Below, piece by piece: positions 17,311 through 25,142 of a stretch of DNA of 64,000 bases (its first letter is position 1; each line of letters opens with the position of its first letter). The notes under the pieces are model-generated. The model worked only from the letters and a program-made list of their open reading frames with translations. It ran no database searches and was not told where the DNA came from. A program made the translations under genes and the position numbers. The stretch covers positions 62,001 through 126,000 of the forward strand of contig NZ_BAAAMN010000041.1 in the NCBI RefSeq assembly GCF_039529295.1. The letters are read 5' to 3'. Source of the stretch: Yaniella flava (GTDB lineage: Bacteria > Actinomycetota > Actinomycetes > Actinomycetales > Micrococcaceae).

Positions 17311-17654
17311 TGGTTTGGGGCTTTCGCTTCAGCGGTCAATTCGATAGATGGGATCAGTCCGAGTGGTCCGGGCACCGGGCTGGAGAGCTCAACGGTGGCC
17401 CACTGTCCTGATACGGACGTGGATACCTGGGTCTGCGTTGATGTCATGTGAGACACGGAGGTGTCGATGGATCCCTGTTCTTCGCCCCGGGCCAGTTGTC
17501 GGGCTGCCACGGAGGCGGCCTGGTGCAATTTCGATTGATGCATGCCCATCACGACAACATTGACGAGCATCGCGATGATCAAGACCACAACGGGCAGGAT
17601 GACGGCAAATTCTGCGGTCACTGACCCCGCAGAGGATGAGTTACGTGTGCGCAT
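17292..17654 (-). CDS. TadE-family minor pseudopilin
   Basis: 120 residues. The head ends SSAG, followed by SVTAEFAVILPVVVLI, a class III prepilin signature (Gly, then Glu at +5 and Phe at +6), then one membrane helix (about 11-36) and a soluble domain. TadE proteins are processed by a TadV-type peptidase and sit at the base or tip of Flp pili. A GGGAGG ribosome site precedes the ATG, and a 13-bp hairpin lies just upstream. Confidence 0.82.
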   Translation of the reverse strand: MRTRNSSSAGSVTAEFAVILPVVVLIIAMLVNVVVMGMHQSKLHQAASVAARQLARGEEQGSIDTSVSHMTSTQTQVSTSVSGQWATVELSSPVPGPLGLIPSIELTAEAKAPNQWTVEP

Positions 17655-17665
17655 GATGACCTCCC

Positions 17666-17695
17666 GAGAGGCCGGGGCGTTGGCCCCGGCCTCTC
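17666..17695 (-). terminator. 13-bp perfect hairpin between the Flp pilin and TadE genes
   Basis: GAGAGGCCGGGGC and GCCCCGGCCTCTC flank a GTTG loop. No T-run follows on the minus strand; instead the TadE ribosome site GGGAGG comes at once. It is better read as an attenuator or 3' stabiliser of the pilin message than as a full terminator. Confidence 0.65.
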
Positions 17696-17706
17696 GTCGT
17701 TGGTGT

Positions 17707-17886
17707 TTAGAAACTCAGTGCGCTTTCGATGAGCCCTTCCAGCAGGCCCTGGACGGTACCCGAGGAGATGACGGCCGCGAGGACGCCAGCAAATGCAACT
17801 GCTGCCAGTGTCACGATGGAATACTCTGCAGTGTTGGCACCGCTGTCATCGCTGAGTTCGAGGTGAAACGGTTGATGGTCTTTCAT
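17707..17886 (-). CDS. Flp/DUF4244-type major pilin subunit (59 aa)
   Basis: Translation by eye gives 59 residues from ATG 17886 to TAA 17707, preceded by AGGAGC. The head MKDHQPFHLELSDDSG is followed by ANTAEYSIVTLAAVAF, so cleavage after Gly16 leaves Glu at +5 and Tyr at +6, the Flp prepilin signature. The mature product would be about 43 residues, nearly all one hydrophobic helix. It would form the shaft of a Tad/Flp pilus. It lies 60 nt after tadC and before the 13-bp hairpin, where the most abundant product is expected. It corresponds to mycobacterial Rv3656c. Confidence 0.85.
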   Translation of the reverse strand: MKDHQPFHLELSDDSGANTAEYSIVTLAAVAFAGVLAAVISSGTVQGLLEGLIESALSF

Positions 17887-17945
17887 AATGTGCTCCTATT
17901 TGTTTCAGGGGTGGGTGGCGATATTTAGTTATGAGTCAGCGTGGC

Positions 17946-18380
17946 TCAGCCGGGCAAAAGGGCGAGCACCATGGGGACGATGCCCAGCAGGATGAAACTG
18001 GGCAGCATGCAGATGCCGGTGGGTAGCACCAGGCGGATGGCGAGTTCTTCGGCAAGTTGTTCGGCCAGCCGTTTCCGGTTGGCGCGCAGTGCGGTGGCCG
18101 CGGTGGTCAGCATGTGTGCCGATGGCACCGCCGAGGCATGCACGAATCGCAGTTCATGGGCCAGTTGGGTCAGGTGTGGGTCGTCTAGCGTGTGCTCCCA
18201 GGCGGTGTCCCAGTCGATCCCCATCAGCAGCAAGTTCGCGACCTGTTGCAGCTGCTGGCAGCCGGGCAGATGCCTTCCGACGGCGGCGAGCCCGGTGGCA
18301 AGTGAACTACCGGAGGCAAAGAGTTGTGCCATGACGTCGAGCACCAGGGCGGGGTCGGTGGAGGGTGCGGATGGTTTCAT
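17946..18380 (-). CDS. TadC-like type II secretion F-family membrane protein
   Basis: 144 residues from ATG 18380, which overlaps the tadB stop by 4 nt (ATGA). A longer open frame exists but lies within tadB. It contains the cytoplasmic half of a T2SSF domain and one C-terminal hydrophobic hairpin (LPTGICMLPSFILLGIVPMVLALL). TadB and TadC form the inner-membrane platform worked by the TadA ATPase. It is shorter than proteobacterial TadC (about 300 residues), as usual for actinobacterial loci. Confidence 0.8.
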   Translation of the reverse strand: MKPSAPSTDPALVLDVMAQLFASGSSLATGLAAVGRHLPGCQQLQQVANLLLMGIDWDTAWEHTLDDPHLTQLAHELRFVHASAVPSAHMLTTAATALRANRKRLAEQLAEELAIRLVLPTGICMLPSFILLGIVPMVLALLPG

Positions 18381-19000
18381 GGTTGTTGTGCCGTTCTGAT
18401 CATGCGAGCCGTCCACCTGCGCCCGATTACCGCTAGCGCCACCCCGGCGAGTAACAAGATCCAACCGGTGAGTGTGGTGAGCAGCTGTGGGATAGAAGCT
18501 CCCAGCATGTGCGCGAGCCCCAGCCCGGCCACCGGCAGCCAGGCCAGTAGGCTTGCGGTTGTCTTTGGCCCTGCCGAGGCGGCTTCGCGAGCTTGCTGGG
18601 CATCTTCACCGGCTTCGAGCGCATCGGCCAATCGGTAGAGGATCTGAGACAGGGACATACCGGTGTGTTGTGCCAAGGTCAGGGTGGCCGACAGTTGCTG
18701 CCACCAGGTCGCTTGGCCCGGTGCGGTGACCTTGGCGAAATACGGTGTGTTCAGCAACCCTGCGGCCTGCTGGGCGGCCAGCACGTGATGCATACAGCAT
18801 TGTGGATCCGGTGTTTCTGGTGCTGGCGCATTCGTGCAGGGGGTATGGGCTTGGGCGACTTCTGGCCACAGTGTGGTCAGTGGCCGACCGGCCGATAGCA
18901 GTGCTGCCGCCTGACGTATGACCGTGATGAACTGGGCGTGCTGTTGTGCCGCACGCCGTTTTGCTGTGACGAGGTTGATGACGGCTTTCATCGGGTTCAT
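18377..19000 (-). CDS. TadB-like type II secretion F-family membrane protein
   Basis: 207 residues. A T2SSF-like core (about 20-150, with the HTGMSLSQILYRLADALEAG loop) is followed by two C-terminal hydrophobic segments (ASLLAWLPVAGLGLAHMLGA and a second near 175-192). A Cys-containing insert near 55-72 is unusual. It forms the pilus assembly platform with TadC. It overlaps tadA and tadC by 4 nt on each side, so translation is coupled across the operon. Confidence 0.8.
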   Translation of the reverse strand: MNPMKAVINLVTAKRRAAQQHAQFITVIRQAAALLSAGRPLTTLWPEVAQAHTPCTNAPAPETPDPQCCMHHVLAAQQAAGLLNTPYFAKVTAPGQATWWQQLSATLTLAQHTGMSLSQILYRLADALEAGEDAQQAREAASAGPKTTASLLAWLPVAGLGLAHMLGASIPQLLTTLTGWILLLAGVALAVIGRRWTARMIRTAQQP

Positions 19001-20199
19001 GCTGCCCTGGTCTCTCCCGGTGCCATGGTGTCCAACAGTGCCAGCCCCGGCCCCTCCATCACCTGGTTGCCCACGGTGGTCAACACCGGGGTGAGGTTCA
19101 GTTGCGCATCGTCACCGGTTTTGGATAACAGTGCCACTTCAGCCGGATAGCGCAGCCCTGCTGCATTGCGTTCGAGGTGGATGACGACGTCGATGGCCGA
19201 TCGGATCTGTAGCGCTGCCGTCGTCAGGGCCAGTCCGGCCAGTGCTGCCATGGCATGCAGACGTGCCGGGACATCGGAAGCAGAGTTCGCGTGCACCGTG
19301 CCGATGGCGCCGCGGTGGCCGGTGTTCATAGCGGTCAGAAAGTCGGCGACCTCTGCCCCGCGACATTCACCAACGATGACTCGATCCGGACGCATGCGCA
19401 GTGCTTGGCGGATCAGCACCGGTAAGCCGATTCCGCCCTGTCCTTCGGTATTGGCGTCACGCGTGGCCAGACCCACAACATGGGGATGCTGAATGTCTAA
19501 TTCCGGGGTGTCCTCAATGGTGAGGATCCGCTGCGCCGGGTCCACCGTTGCCAGCAACGCAGCTAACAACGTGGTTTTGCCCGAGCCAGTTGCACCCGAG
19601 ATGAGCATGTTGGTGCGATTGTGCATCAGGTGGCCGATCACATCCAACCACTTTGTCGCACCCGGCCAGTCGTCGGTCAGCGCCTCGAGCGTGGGCTGAC
19701 TTCGCGACGGCAGTCGGATTGACAGCTGTGGGCCAGCGGTGGCAATTGGTGGCAGCACCGCGTGAATTCGGGCGCTGCCGATTTGCACGTCCCCAAACGG
19801 CATCCCCTCATCCAAACGCTTGCCGCCTTGTCCAAGCAGCCGGACTGCGAGCGCCCTGGTCGTTTCGGCATCCAGGGTGGAGGTGGTCTGTGTGAGTCCC
19901 ACACCGGTGTCGGTCCAGATGTTGCCGTGGCCATCAACGATGATGTCGGTGGTTTCTGGGTCGCATGCAAAGGCTGCCAGTGGCCCGAGTCCCAAAAGAT
20001 CATCGACGAGGTGCTCCATGCTGGACTTCGCCTGGGCTACGGAGGCGACCGGCACGTGTTGAGCGACCGCCTGAGCCACCACGGCGGGTTCGGCTGCGTG
20101 GGGCTCATCGGTGGCGTGTAGCCGAGCAGCCAGCCACTGTTTGGCAGCGGCGAGACCACCGGTTTTCTGTGGTCGTTTGGGTACCCATCCGCGTGTCAT
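18997..20199 (-). CDS. tadA: TadA/CpaF-family pilus assembly ATPase
   Basis: 400 residues. Walker A SGATGSGKTTLLAAL is near 200-212, an Asp box in ILTIEDTPEL near 228, Walker B RPDRVIVGECRG near 270 and the His box GAIGTVHANSA near 294. It is a hexameric secretion ATPase powering Flp pilus assembly. The N-terminal DDLLGLGPLA and TDIIVDGHGNIW segments are the usual CpaF N-domain. It overlaps the upstream ssd-like gene and downstream tadB by 4 nt each. Confidence 0.93.
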   Translation of the reverse strand: MTRGWVPKRPQKTGGLAAAKQWLAARLHATDEPHAAEPAVVAQAVAQHVPVASVAQAKSSMEHLVDDLLGLGPLAAFACDPETTDIIVDGHGNIWTDTGVGLTQTTSTLDAETTRALAVRLLGQGGKRLDEGMPFGDVQIGSARIHAVLPPIATAGPQLSIRLPSRSQPTLEALTDDWPGATKWLDVIGHLMHNRTNMLISGATGSGKTTLLAALLATVDPAQRILTIEDTPELDIQHPHVVGLATRDANTEGQGGIGLPVLIRQALRMRPDRVIVGECRGAEVADFLTAMNTGHRGAIGTVHANSASDVPARLHAMAALAGLALTTAALQIRSAIDVVIHLERNAAGLRYPAEVALLSKTGDDAQLNLTPVLTTVGNQVMEGPGLALLDTMAPGETRAA

Positions 20200-21065
20200 G
20201 TCGCATCACCTCGTTGCATCCATCGGCGCATCCCCTTGCGACGTCGGCGGTTGGTGGTGATGAATTCGAAGTCTCGACGGGTCCCGTATTCGGGAATTCG
20301 ATGAGAAAAGTAATCCAGGGTTTTATACGGTGTGAATTTGACGTGGAGTGGCCGAGAAAAATCATCCACGTGGATGACGTGCACACCTTCGGCTGCTAAG
20401 CGCTGCGCCATAAAGAGGTCAGCCCCGCAATTGATGACGGTGTGGGAGAAGTGGTGCTGTGCTGCGTGCAAGGTGTCGACGAGCAGCACCGAGTTTAACG
20501 GGTTGGCTCTGTTAACCTGCAACATCATCGTCACCTGGGCCCACGTGGGCGCGTTGAGCAGATAGATGTGGGGCGAAGGCAAGTCGAAGTCAAAGTCCAG
20601 GGCATCGACACCGTGGTCGGTGGCCTGCAGTATCGCATCGGTCAGCGCTCCGGAAGCATCTGCGTCGATCAGCAGCGCCCCGTCATCGGCGTGAGCATAG
20701 GCCATGGCTGCCGACAGCATGGGATACGCGTCCGCTGACGTTTGTACGACGGCCCACGCGGTGGAGGTTTCGGTGCGTGGGAAACATTGCGATACCAGCC
20801 AGTGTTCAAAGGTGGCCCGGTGGTCCGGGTAGTGCCACTGTCGGTTGCCGGCAAACAGGGTGTTGCCCGATACCTGAATACTGGCCGCTTTTGGTGCGTC
20901 ATCGGCGTCTGCGAGTTCGACACTCTCCAGGCCCAAGGCTGCGATCACGGCGTAGACGAATCCGGCGGCGTCTTCGGTGGCGTCTTGAGTGTCTACCAGG
21001 ACGGTGAAGTGCGTCTCCGGTGGTGGTTTTGCACTCCGTGTGAGTTTGCGTTGCGTGGTTGTCAT
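20196..21065 (-). CDS. CpaE/Ssd-like MinD-family protein without a P-loop
   Basis: 289 residues, first gene of the tad operon. Position and fold match septum-site determining protein Ssd (Rv3660c)/CpaE: an N-terminal receiver-like part (about 15-100), then a MinD-like core with ALLIDADASGALTD near 130 in the Walker B place. Where relatives have a deviant Walker A rich in Gly and Lys/Ser, this protein reads AVVQTSADAYPMLSAAMAY, with no Gly-Lys-Thr/Ser. It probably does not hydrolyse ATP and may only localise the pilus machine. The C-terminus is very basic (TTNRRRRKGMRRW). Confidence 0.7.
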   Translation of the reverse strand: MTTTQRKLTRSAKPPPETHFTVLVDTQDATEDAAGFVYAVIAALGLESVELADADDAPKAASIQVSGNTLFAGNRQWHYPDHRATFEHWLVSQCFPRTETSTAWAVVQTSADAYPMLSAAMAYAHADDGALLIDADASGALTDAILQATDHGVDALDFDFDLPSPHIYLLNAPTWAQVTMMLQVNRANPLNSVLLVDTLHAAQHHFSHTVINCGADLFMAQRLAAEGVHVIHVDDFSRPLHVKFTPYKTLDYFSHRIPEYGTRRDFEFITTNRRRRKGMRRWMQRGDAT

Positions 21066-21116
21066 GCCTCAAGCATCAACCAGCGGCCGCATCGCCGGGT
21101 ACCGGCAGAACCCAAT

Positions 21117-21125
21117 TGTGGATAA
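21117..21125 (-). promoter_or_regulatory. Perfect DnaA-box-like 9-mer upstream of the tad operon
   Basis: TTATCCACA on the minus strand, 52 nt upstream of the ssd-like start; a weaker TCGTCCACA follows near 21144-21152. About one such 9-mer is expected by chance in the window, so this is suggestive only. Confidence 0.3.
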
Positions 21126-21167
21126 CCGATACTGGGTGGAGCGGTTGTGGACGAATGCCTGCGGAGA

Positions 21168-21974
21168 CTATCTGCGGCCGGTAAAGTCTCTTGCGTTGTG
21201 CTCGTGGTCGAAGATGGCGGCGGGTACGGGTTTGGTCGCGTCCCAGTTGGTGATATCGATGATGTAGCGCGGATCCCAGGGTTCTGCCCAGCCGAGCAAC
21301 TCGAGGACGCGGTCTAAGATCATGGCGGTAAAACCCCACACCAATGTGCCGCCAACCGTAAAGGCCGGGGTGCCGTAGCGTTGTTTGTGGCTGCGGTCGG
21401 TTGCCACCGCGGTAACGCGGAGCTTGGGGTCGACAAGATCGCCCACCGGGACCCGAAACACGCGGGTGGCCTCTTCGGTGGTGATCATTTCGTTGGGGTG
21501 CTGCCACCAGCCCACCACCGGGGTCACCCGAAAATTGGAGATCGGCAGCGGGAGCGTCGGTAATTGGCCGATGGGGACGATGCCGGTGGGATCAACGCCT
21601 GTTTCTTCCTGGGTTTCACGGACCGCACATACGGTGGCATCGTCGTCGGCGGGTTCTTGGCCACCGCCGGGAAATGAGACCTGGCCGGGATGGTTGCGCA
21701 GCGCCAGAGAACGCTGCGTCAACAATATGTCGAGCTCTTTGGGCACGATGGTTCGGTCAAAGGTGGCCGGCCGATCATCCATGGAACCAAACAACAACAG
21801 CACCGAGGCGTCCCGCGGATTCTGGAGGGCGCCTAGATCATAAGGCCATGTTTCGTCATGTTCGGGCAGTGCCGCTGCCGGCGAGACGGTCACCCGGTGT
21901 GCGATGTCTGGGTCCACCACGCCATAGGTATGGACTAACGCCAGAAGATCGGCCAGTGCACCATCGAGCTGCAT
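21168..21974 (-). CDS. NUDIX hydrolase, CoA pyrophosphatase type
   Basis: 268 residues from ATG 21974, which shares one base with the nth stop (TAATG). The Nudix box is GGGQEPADDDATVCAVRETQEETG (residues about 113-136), preceded by PGQVSFPGGG, the NuCoA-type signature. It probably splits CoA or short acyl-CoA into phosphopantetheine and 3',5'-ADP. The pair nth-NUDIX also occurs in mycobacteria (Rv3674c and Rv3672c). A poorly conserved N-terminus of about 60 residues precedes the core. Confidence 0.85.
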   Translation of the reverse strand: MQLDGALADLLALVHTYGVVDPDIAHRVTVSPAAALPEHDETWPYDLGALQNPRDASVLLLFGSMDDRPATFDRTIVPKELDILLTQRSLALRNHPGQVSFPGGGQEPADDDATVCAVRETQEETGVDPTGIVPIGQLPTLPLPISNFRVTPVVGWWQHPNEMITTEEATRVFRVPVGDLVDPKLRVTAVATDRSHKQRYGTPAFTVGGTLVWGFTAMILDRVLELLGWAEPWDPRYIIDITNWDATKPVPAAIFDHEHNARDFTGRR

Positions 21975-22756
21975 TAGGCCTCCCACTGATAACCGGCGGC
22001 ACGAAGTTCCGCACGGGTGGCGCCAGCAAGCAGTGCCTGATGAATGTGTTCCCGTCCCGGGGCGAGTTCATAGGCCAGCAACTCTTGGGCGGCCTGCGGG
22101 TTGATTTCGCCGATGCCAGCCGACGGACACCATGTGGCCACCGGACACGCACCACAGGCGGGTCGTTTGGCATGGCAGATGCGCCGTCCGAGAAAAATCA
22201 GGCGATGTGACAGGTCGGTATGGTCTTTGGGCTCAAACAGTGCGGCGAGATCGCGTTCGACCACGGTGGCATTGGTGGAATCGGTCCAGCCGAGACGATT
22301 CGCCAGCCGGATGACGTGGGTATCGGTCGTAATACCCGGCACCCCGAAGACGTTACCTAACACCACGAATGCGGTTTTGCGACCCACGCCGGGCAGTTTC
22401 ACCAGATCCTCGAGCGTATCGGGCACGTTGCCGTCGTGGTCGTCCACGAGTGCCTGCGATAGGCCCAGCAACGCGCGTGTCTTATTTTTGTAAAACCCGG
22501 TGGGACGAATGAGCTCCTGCAGTTCCAGTTCTTGCGCATCGGCCATCGTTGCGGCATCAGGATACCGAGCAAACAGCGCCGGGGTAACCGAATTGACGCG
22601 GATATCGGTGGTTTGGGCGCTCAGTACGGTGGCCACCAGCAGTTCAAAGGGGTTGGTGAAATCCAGTTCTGCATGAGCATATGGGAAGGTCTCCCCGAGC
22701 ACCCGGTAGATTTTGCGCGCCCGGCGCTTTGTGGCCAATGGCGTCTCGTTACTCAC
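21974..22756 (-). CDS. nth: Endonuclease III
   Basis: 260 residues. The helix-hairpin-helix LPGVGRKTA near 123-131 holds the catalytic Lys, the catalytic Asp is in TTDTHVIRL near 150, and a 4Fe-4S loop CHAKRPACGACPVATWC (C-x6-C-x2-C-x5-C) lies near 206-222. It is a bifunctional DNA glycosylase/AP lyase removing oxidised pyrimidines. The start at 22756 faces acs across a 198-nt divergent region. Confidence 0.95.
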   Translation of the reverse strand: MSNETPLATKRRARKIYRVLGETFPYAHAELDFTNPFELLVATVLSAQTTDIRVNSVTPALFARYPDAATMADAQELELQELIRPTGFYKNKTRALLGLSQALVDDHDGNVPDTLEDLVKLPGVGRKTAFVVLGNVFGVPGITTDTHVIRLANRLGWTDSTNATVVERDLAALFEPKDHTDLSHRLIFLGRRICHAKRPACGACPVATWCPSAGIGEINPQAAQELLAYELAPGREHIHQALLAGATRAELRAAGYQWEA

Positions 22757-22886
22757 AGTGTCCCCCTATGTTGCACGGCTACCTGACTCATACTAGGCCC
22801 CCGACATCGCGGTTTTCACACCGTTGACTGTCGCGACGGCACAACCGTTCACCGTACTGGATGGAACCGTTCAGCGCATCACGGGT

Positions 22887-22915
22887 TTGATCGACCTACC
22901 AAAACGCCTTAGCAT
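22887..22915 (+). promoter_or_regulatory. Predicted promoter of acs
   Basis: TTGATC (22887-22892), a 17-nt spacer and TAGCAT (22910-22915). Transcription would begin near 22922, only a few bases before the CRP-like site. Confidence 0.5.
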
Positions 22916-22924
22916 AACACTAGA

Positions 22925-22940
22925 TGTGACAGCGATCACG
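22925..22940 (+). promoter_or_regulatory. CRP/GlxR-type binding site in front of acs
   Basis: TGTGA-CAGCGA-TCACG matches the actinobacterial CRP consensus TGTGA-N6-TCACA in 9 of 10 fixed positions. It lies 15 nt before the ATG and just after the predicted transcription start, a position that favours repression. A crp gene is 5.4 kb downstream. Confidence 0.72.
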
Positions 22941-22954
22941 AACGAAGGAGCCTC

Positions 22955-24937
22955 ATGGTCACCACGCACGAACAACAAACCACCCAACGAGCCGGTCAGC
23001 TCTACGAACAGGCCGCCCAAAGTCAGATGGACTACTGGGCTGATCGAGCTCGCAATGAACTGTACTGGGATACCCCGTTTACCGAAGTCTTGGACTGGTC
23101 GAATCCACCGTTTGCCAAGTGGTTTGCCGACGGGACGACGAATGCCTGCTATAACGCGGTGGACCGGCACGTCGAAGCCGGCCATGGCGACCGCGTGGCT
23201 ATCCATTTCGAGGGCGAACCAGGCGACACCGATACTGTGACCTATGCCGATATGCAGGTCCGGGTCTCCCAGGCCGCTAACGCACTGGAATCGTTGGGCG
23301 TCACGAAGGGCGACCGCGTCGCAATTTATCTTCCGATGCTGGTGGAATCCGTGGTCGCGATCTTAGCGTGCGCCCGCATTGGCGCCGTGCATTCGGTAGT
23401 ATTTGGTGGGTTCTCGGCTGAAGCGTTGCGCTCGCGTATCGATGACGCGCAAGCCAAGGTCGTCATCACCGCGGATGGTTCGTTCCGCCGCGGTAAACCC
23501 AATATGCTCAAGCCCATCGTGGATGACTCGCTGGCGAAGCCGGGCCACACCGTCGAACATGTGCTGGTGGTTGCCCGTAATAAAGAAGACGTGCACTGGG
23601 TTGAGGATCGCGACATCTGGTTCCACGAACTCGTGAACGAACAGCCCACCACGCACCAGGTCACGTGGCACGAAGCAGAGCATCCGCTCTTTATTCTGTA
23701 TACCTCGGGCACCACCGGTCAGCCCAAGGGTCTTATGCACACGACCGGCGGCTACCTCACCCAGGTCACCGCTACGATGCGCGATACATTTGATCTGCAG
23801 CCCGAAACCGATGTCTTCTGGTGTACAGCTGACGTCGGCTGGGTGACCGGCCACTCCTATATTGTCTACGGCCCAATGGCCAATGGCGCCACCCAGGTCC
23901 TCTACGAGGGCACTCCAGATACCCCACACCGGGGCCGCTGGTGGGAAATGGTGGAAAAATACGGTGTCACCATTCTCTACACGGCACCGACTGCGATCCG
24001 TAGCGCGATGAAATGGGGACGCGACGTCGCCGACCGATATGATCTGTCATCGCTTCGGCTGCTGGGTTCGGTTGGTGAGGCAATCAACCCTGAAGCGTGG
24101 GATTGGTACCGTGAAGTCATCGGTCAAAACGCCGGAGCAGGCACGGTCAACGCGGACGACACGGTGACACCGGGGCCGCGCAAGACCGAGCTTGTACCGA
24201 TTGCTGATACGTGGTGGCAGACCGAAACCGGCGCCCATATTCTCACGCCACTGCCCGCACTGCATGCCGATGAGCTGAAGCCCGGCTCGGCACAGCGTGC
24301 TGTTCCCGGCGTGTCTGTCGATGTCGTGGATGACCAGGGCAATTCGATGCAGGACACCTCACAGGGCTTCCTGGTGATCCGGGATCCCTGGCCGGCGATG
24401 GCCCGCACTATTTGGGGCAATGACGAGCGTTTCGTCGATACCTACTGGTCCCGGTTTGATGGCATGTATTTTGCCGGTGACGGTGCCCGCTTTGACGAGG
24501 ACGGCGACATCTGGCTGCTGGGGCGTGTCGATGATGTGATGAATGTGTCCGGGCACCGGCTGTCCACCACGGAAGTCGAGTCTGCACTGGTCGCCCATGA
24601 TCTGGTTGCCGAGGCGGCCGTCGTCGGGGCAGCCGATGACACGACGGGACAAGCCATCTATGCGTTCGTGATTTTGACCGAGGATTCCGAAGGCGCCGAC
24701 CAAGATGAGGCTGAGGCCGCCTTGCGCGCTCATGTTGGGTCGCACATTGGCCCCATTGCCAAACCCAAGCGGATTCTGGTGACGACTGACCTACCGAAGA
24801 CTCGCTCCGGCAAAATCATGCGTCGCTTGTTGAAGGATGCTGCTGAAGGTCAGACGGAGGCCGATCCGACGGCACTGGCTACCTTGGCTGATCCTGCGGT
24901 GATGGAAGAAATCTTGTCTGGTATGCAGCAGCGCTAG
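22955..24937 (+). CDS. acs: Acetyl-CoA synthetase (AMP-forming)
   Basis: 660 residues, the usual Acs length; GAAGGAG precedes ATG 22955. It converts acetate, ATP and CoA to acetyl-CoA and AMP. Visible motifs are LYTSGTTGQPKGLMHT (P-loop-like A3) near 247, WWQTETGAH near 423, the FAGDGARFDEDGDIW hinge near 507 and PKTRSGKIMRR near 612-622, whose Lys is the catalytic residue inactivated by acetylation in other species. AcuC-like and sirtuin-like deacylases are encoded elsewhere in the window. Transcription probably responds to CRP, and a strong hairpin terminator follows. Confidence 0.97.
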   Translation: MVTTHEQQTTQRAGQLYEQAAQSQMDYWADRARNELYWDTPFTEVLDWSNPPFAKWFADGTTNACYNAVDRHVEAGHGDRVAIHFEGEPGDTDTVTYADMQVRVSQAANALESLGVTKGDRVAIYLPMLVESVVAILACARIGAVHSVVFGGFSAEALRSRIDDAQAKVVITADGSFRRGKPNMLKPIVDDSLAKPGHTVEHVLVVARNKEDVHWVEDRDIWFHELVNEQPTTHQVTWHEAEHPLFILYTSGTTGQPKGLMHTTGGYLTQVTATMRDTFDLQPETDVFWCTADVGWVTGHSYIVYGPMANGATQVLYEGTPDTPHRGRWWEMVEKYGVTILYTAPTAIRSAMKWGRDVADRYDLSSLRLLGSVGEAINPEAWDWYREVIGQNAGAGTVNADDTVTPGPRKTELVPIADTWWQTETGAHILTPLPALHADELKPGSAQRAVPGVSVDVVDDQGNSMQDTSQGFLVIRDPWPAMARTIWGNDERFVDTYWSRFDGMYFAGDGARFDEDGDIWLLGRVDDVMNVSGHRLSTTEVESALVAHDLVAEAAVVGAADDTTGQAIYAFVILTEDSEGADQDEAEAALRAHVGSHIGPIAKPKRILVTTDLPKTRSGKIMRRLLKDAAEGQTEADPTALATLADPAVMEEILSGMQQR

Positions 24938-24961
24938 CTTGCTGCAGTTTTACTGCTCAAT

Positions 24962-24996
24962 GCTGCGGCCCCAACCGTTTTGGTTGGGGCCGCAGC
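24962..24996 (+). terminator. Hairpin terminator between acs and metS
   Basis: Perfect 15-bp stem: GCTGCGGCCCCAACC and its complement around a GTTTT loop. It lies between the convergent acs and metS genes and can serve both strands. Confidence 0.8.
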
Positions 24997-25013
24997 ATGT
25001 TTCGTGAGACAGG

Positions 25014-25142
25014 TTATTCTTCGTCGGCGAGTTCGCCGGAAAGTTCATCGGGGTTCCGTTGCAGGTGGATCATTGAAACAATGATGCCGCCCCAGACGGT
25101 GACCAATGCGATGATCATCATGGTGATGGAGATGCCGGTCAT
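25014..25142 (-). CDS. metS: MetS-type small subunit of an NSS transporter (42 aa)
   Basis: 42 residues read by eye from ATG 25142 to TAA 25014. One hydrophobic helix (ITMMIIALVTVWGGIIVSMI) is followed by a short charged tail HLQRNPDELSGELADEE. MetS of Corynebacterium glutamicum is such a small partner needed by the Na+-dependent methionine/alanine importer MetP. The start overlaps the metP stop by 4 nt (ATGA), which supports a matched subunit. Confidence 0.85.
   Translation of the reverse strand: MTGISITMMIIALVTVWGGIIVSMIHLQRNPDELSGELADEE

Noticed and set aside
17925..17960. Imperfect palindrome TGAG...CTCA between tadC and the pilin gene
   Set aside because: Only four-base arms and overlap with the tadC end; too weak to call.
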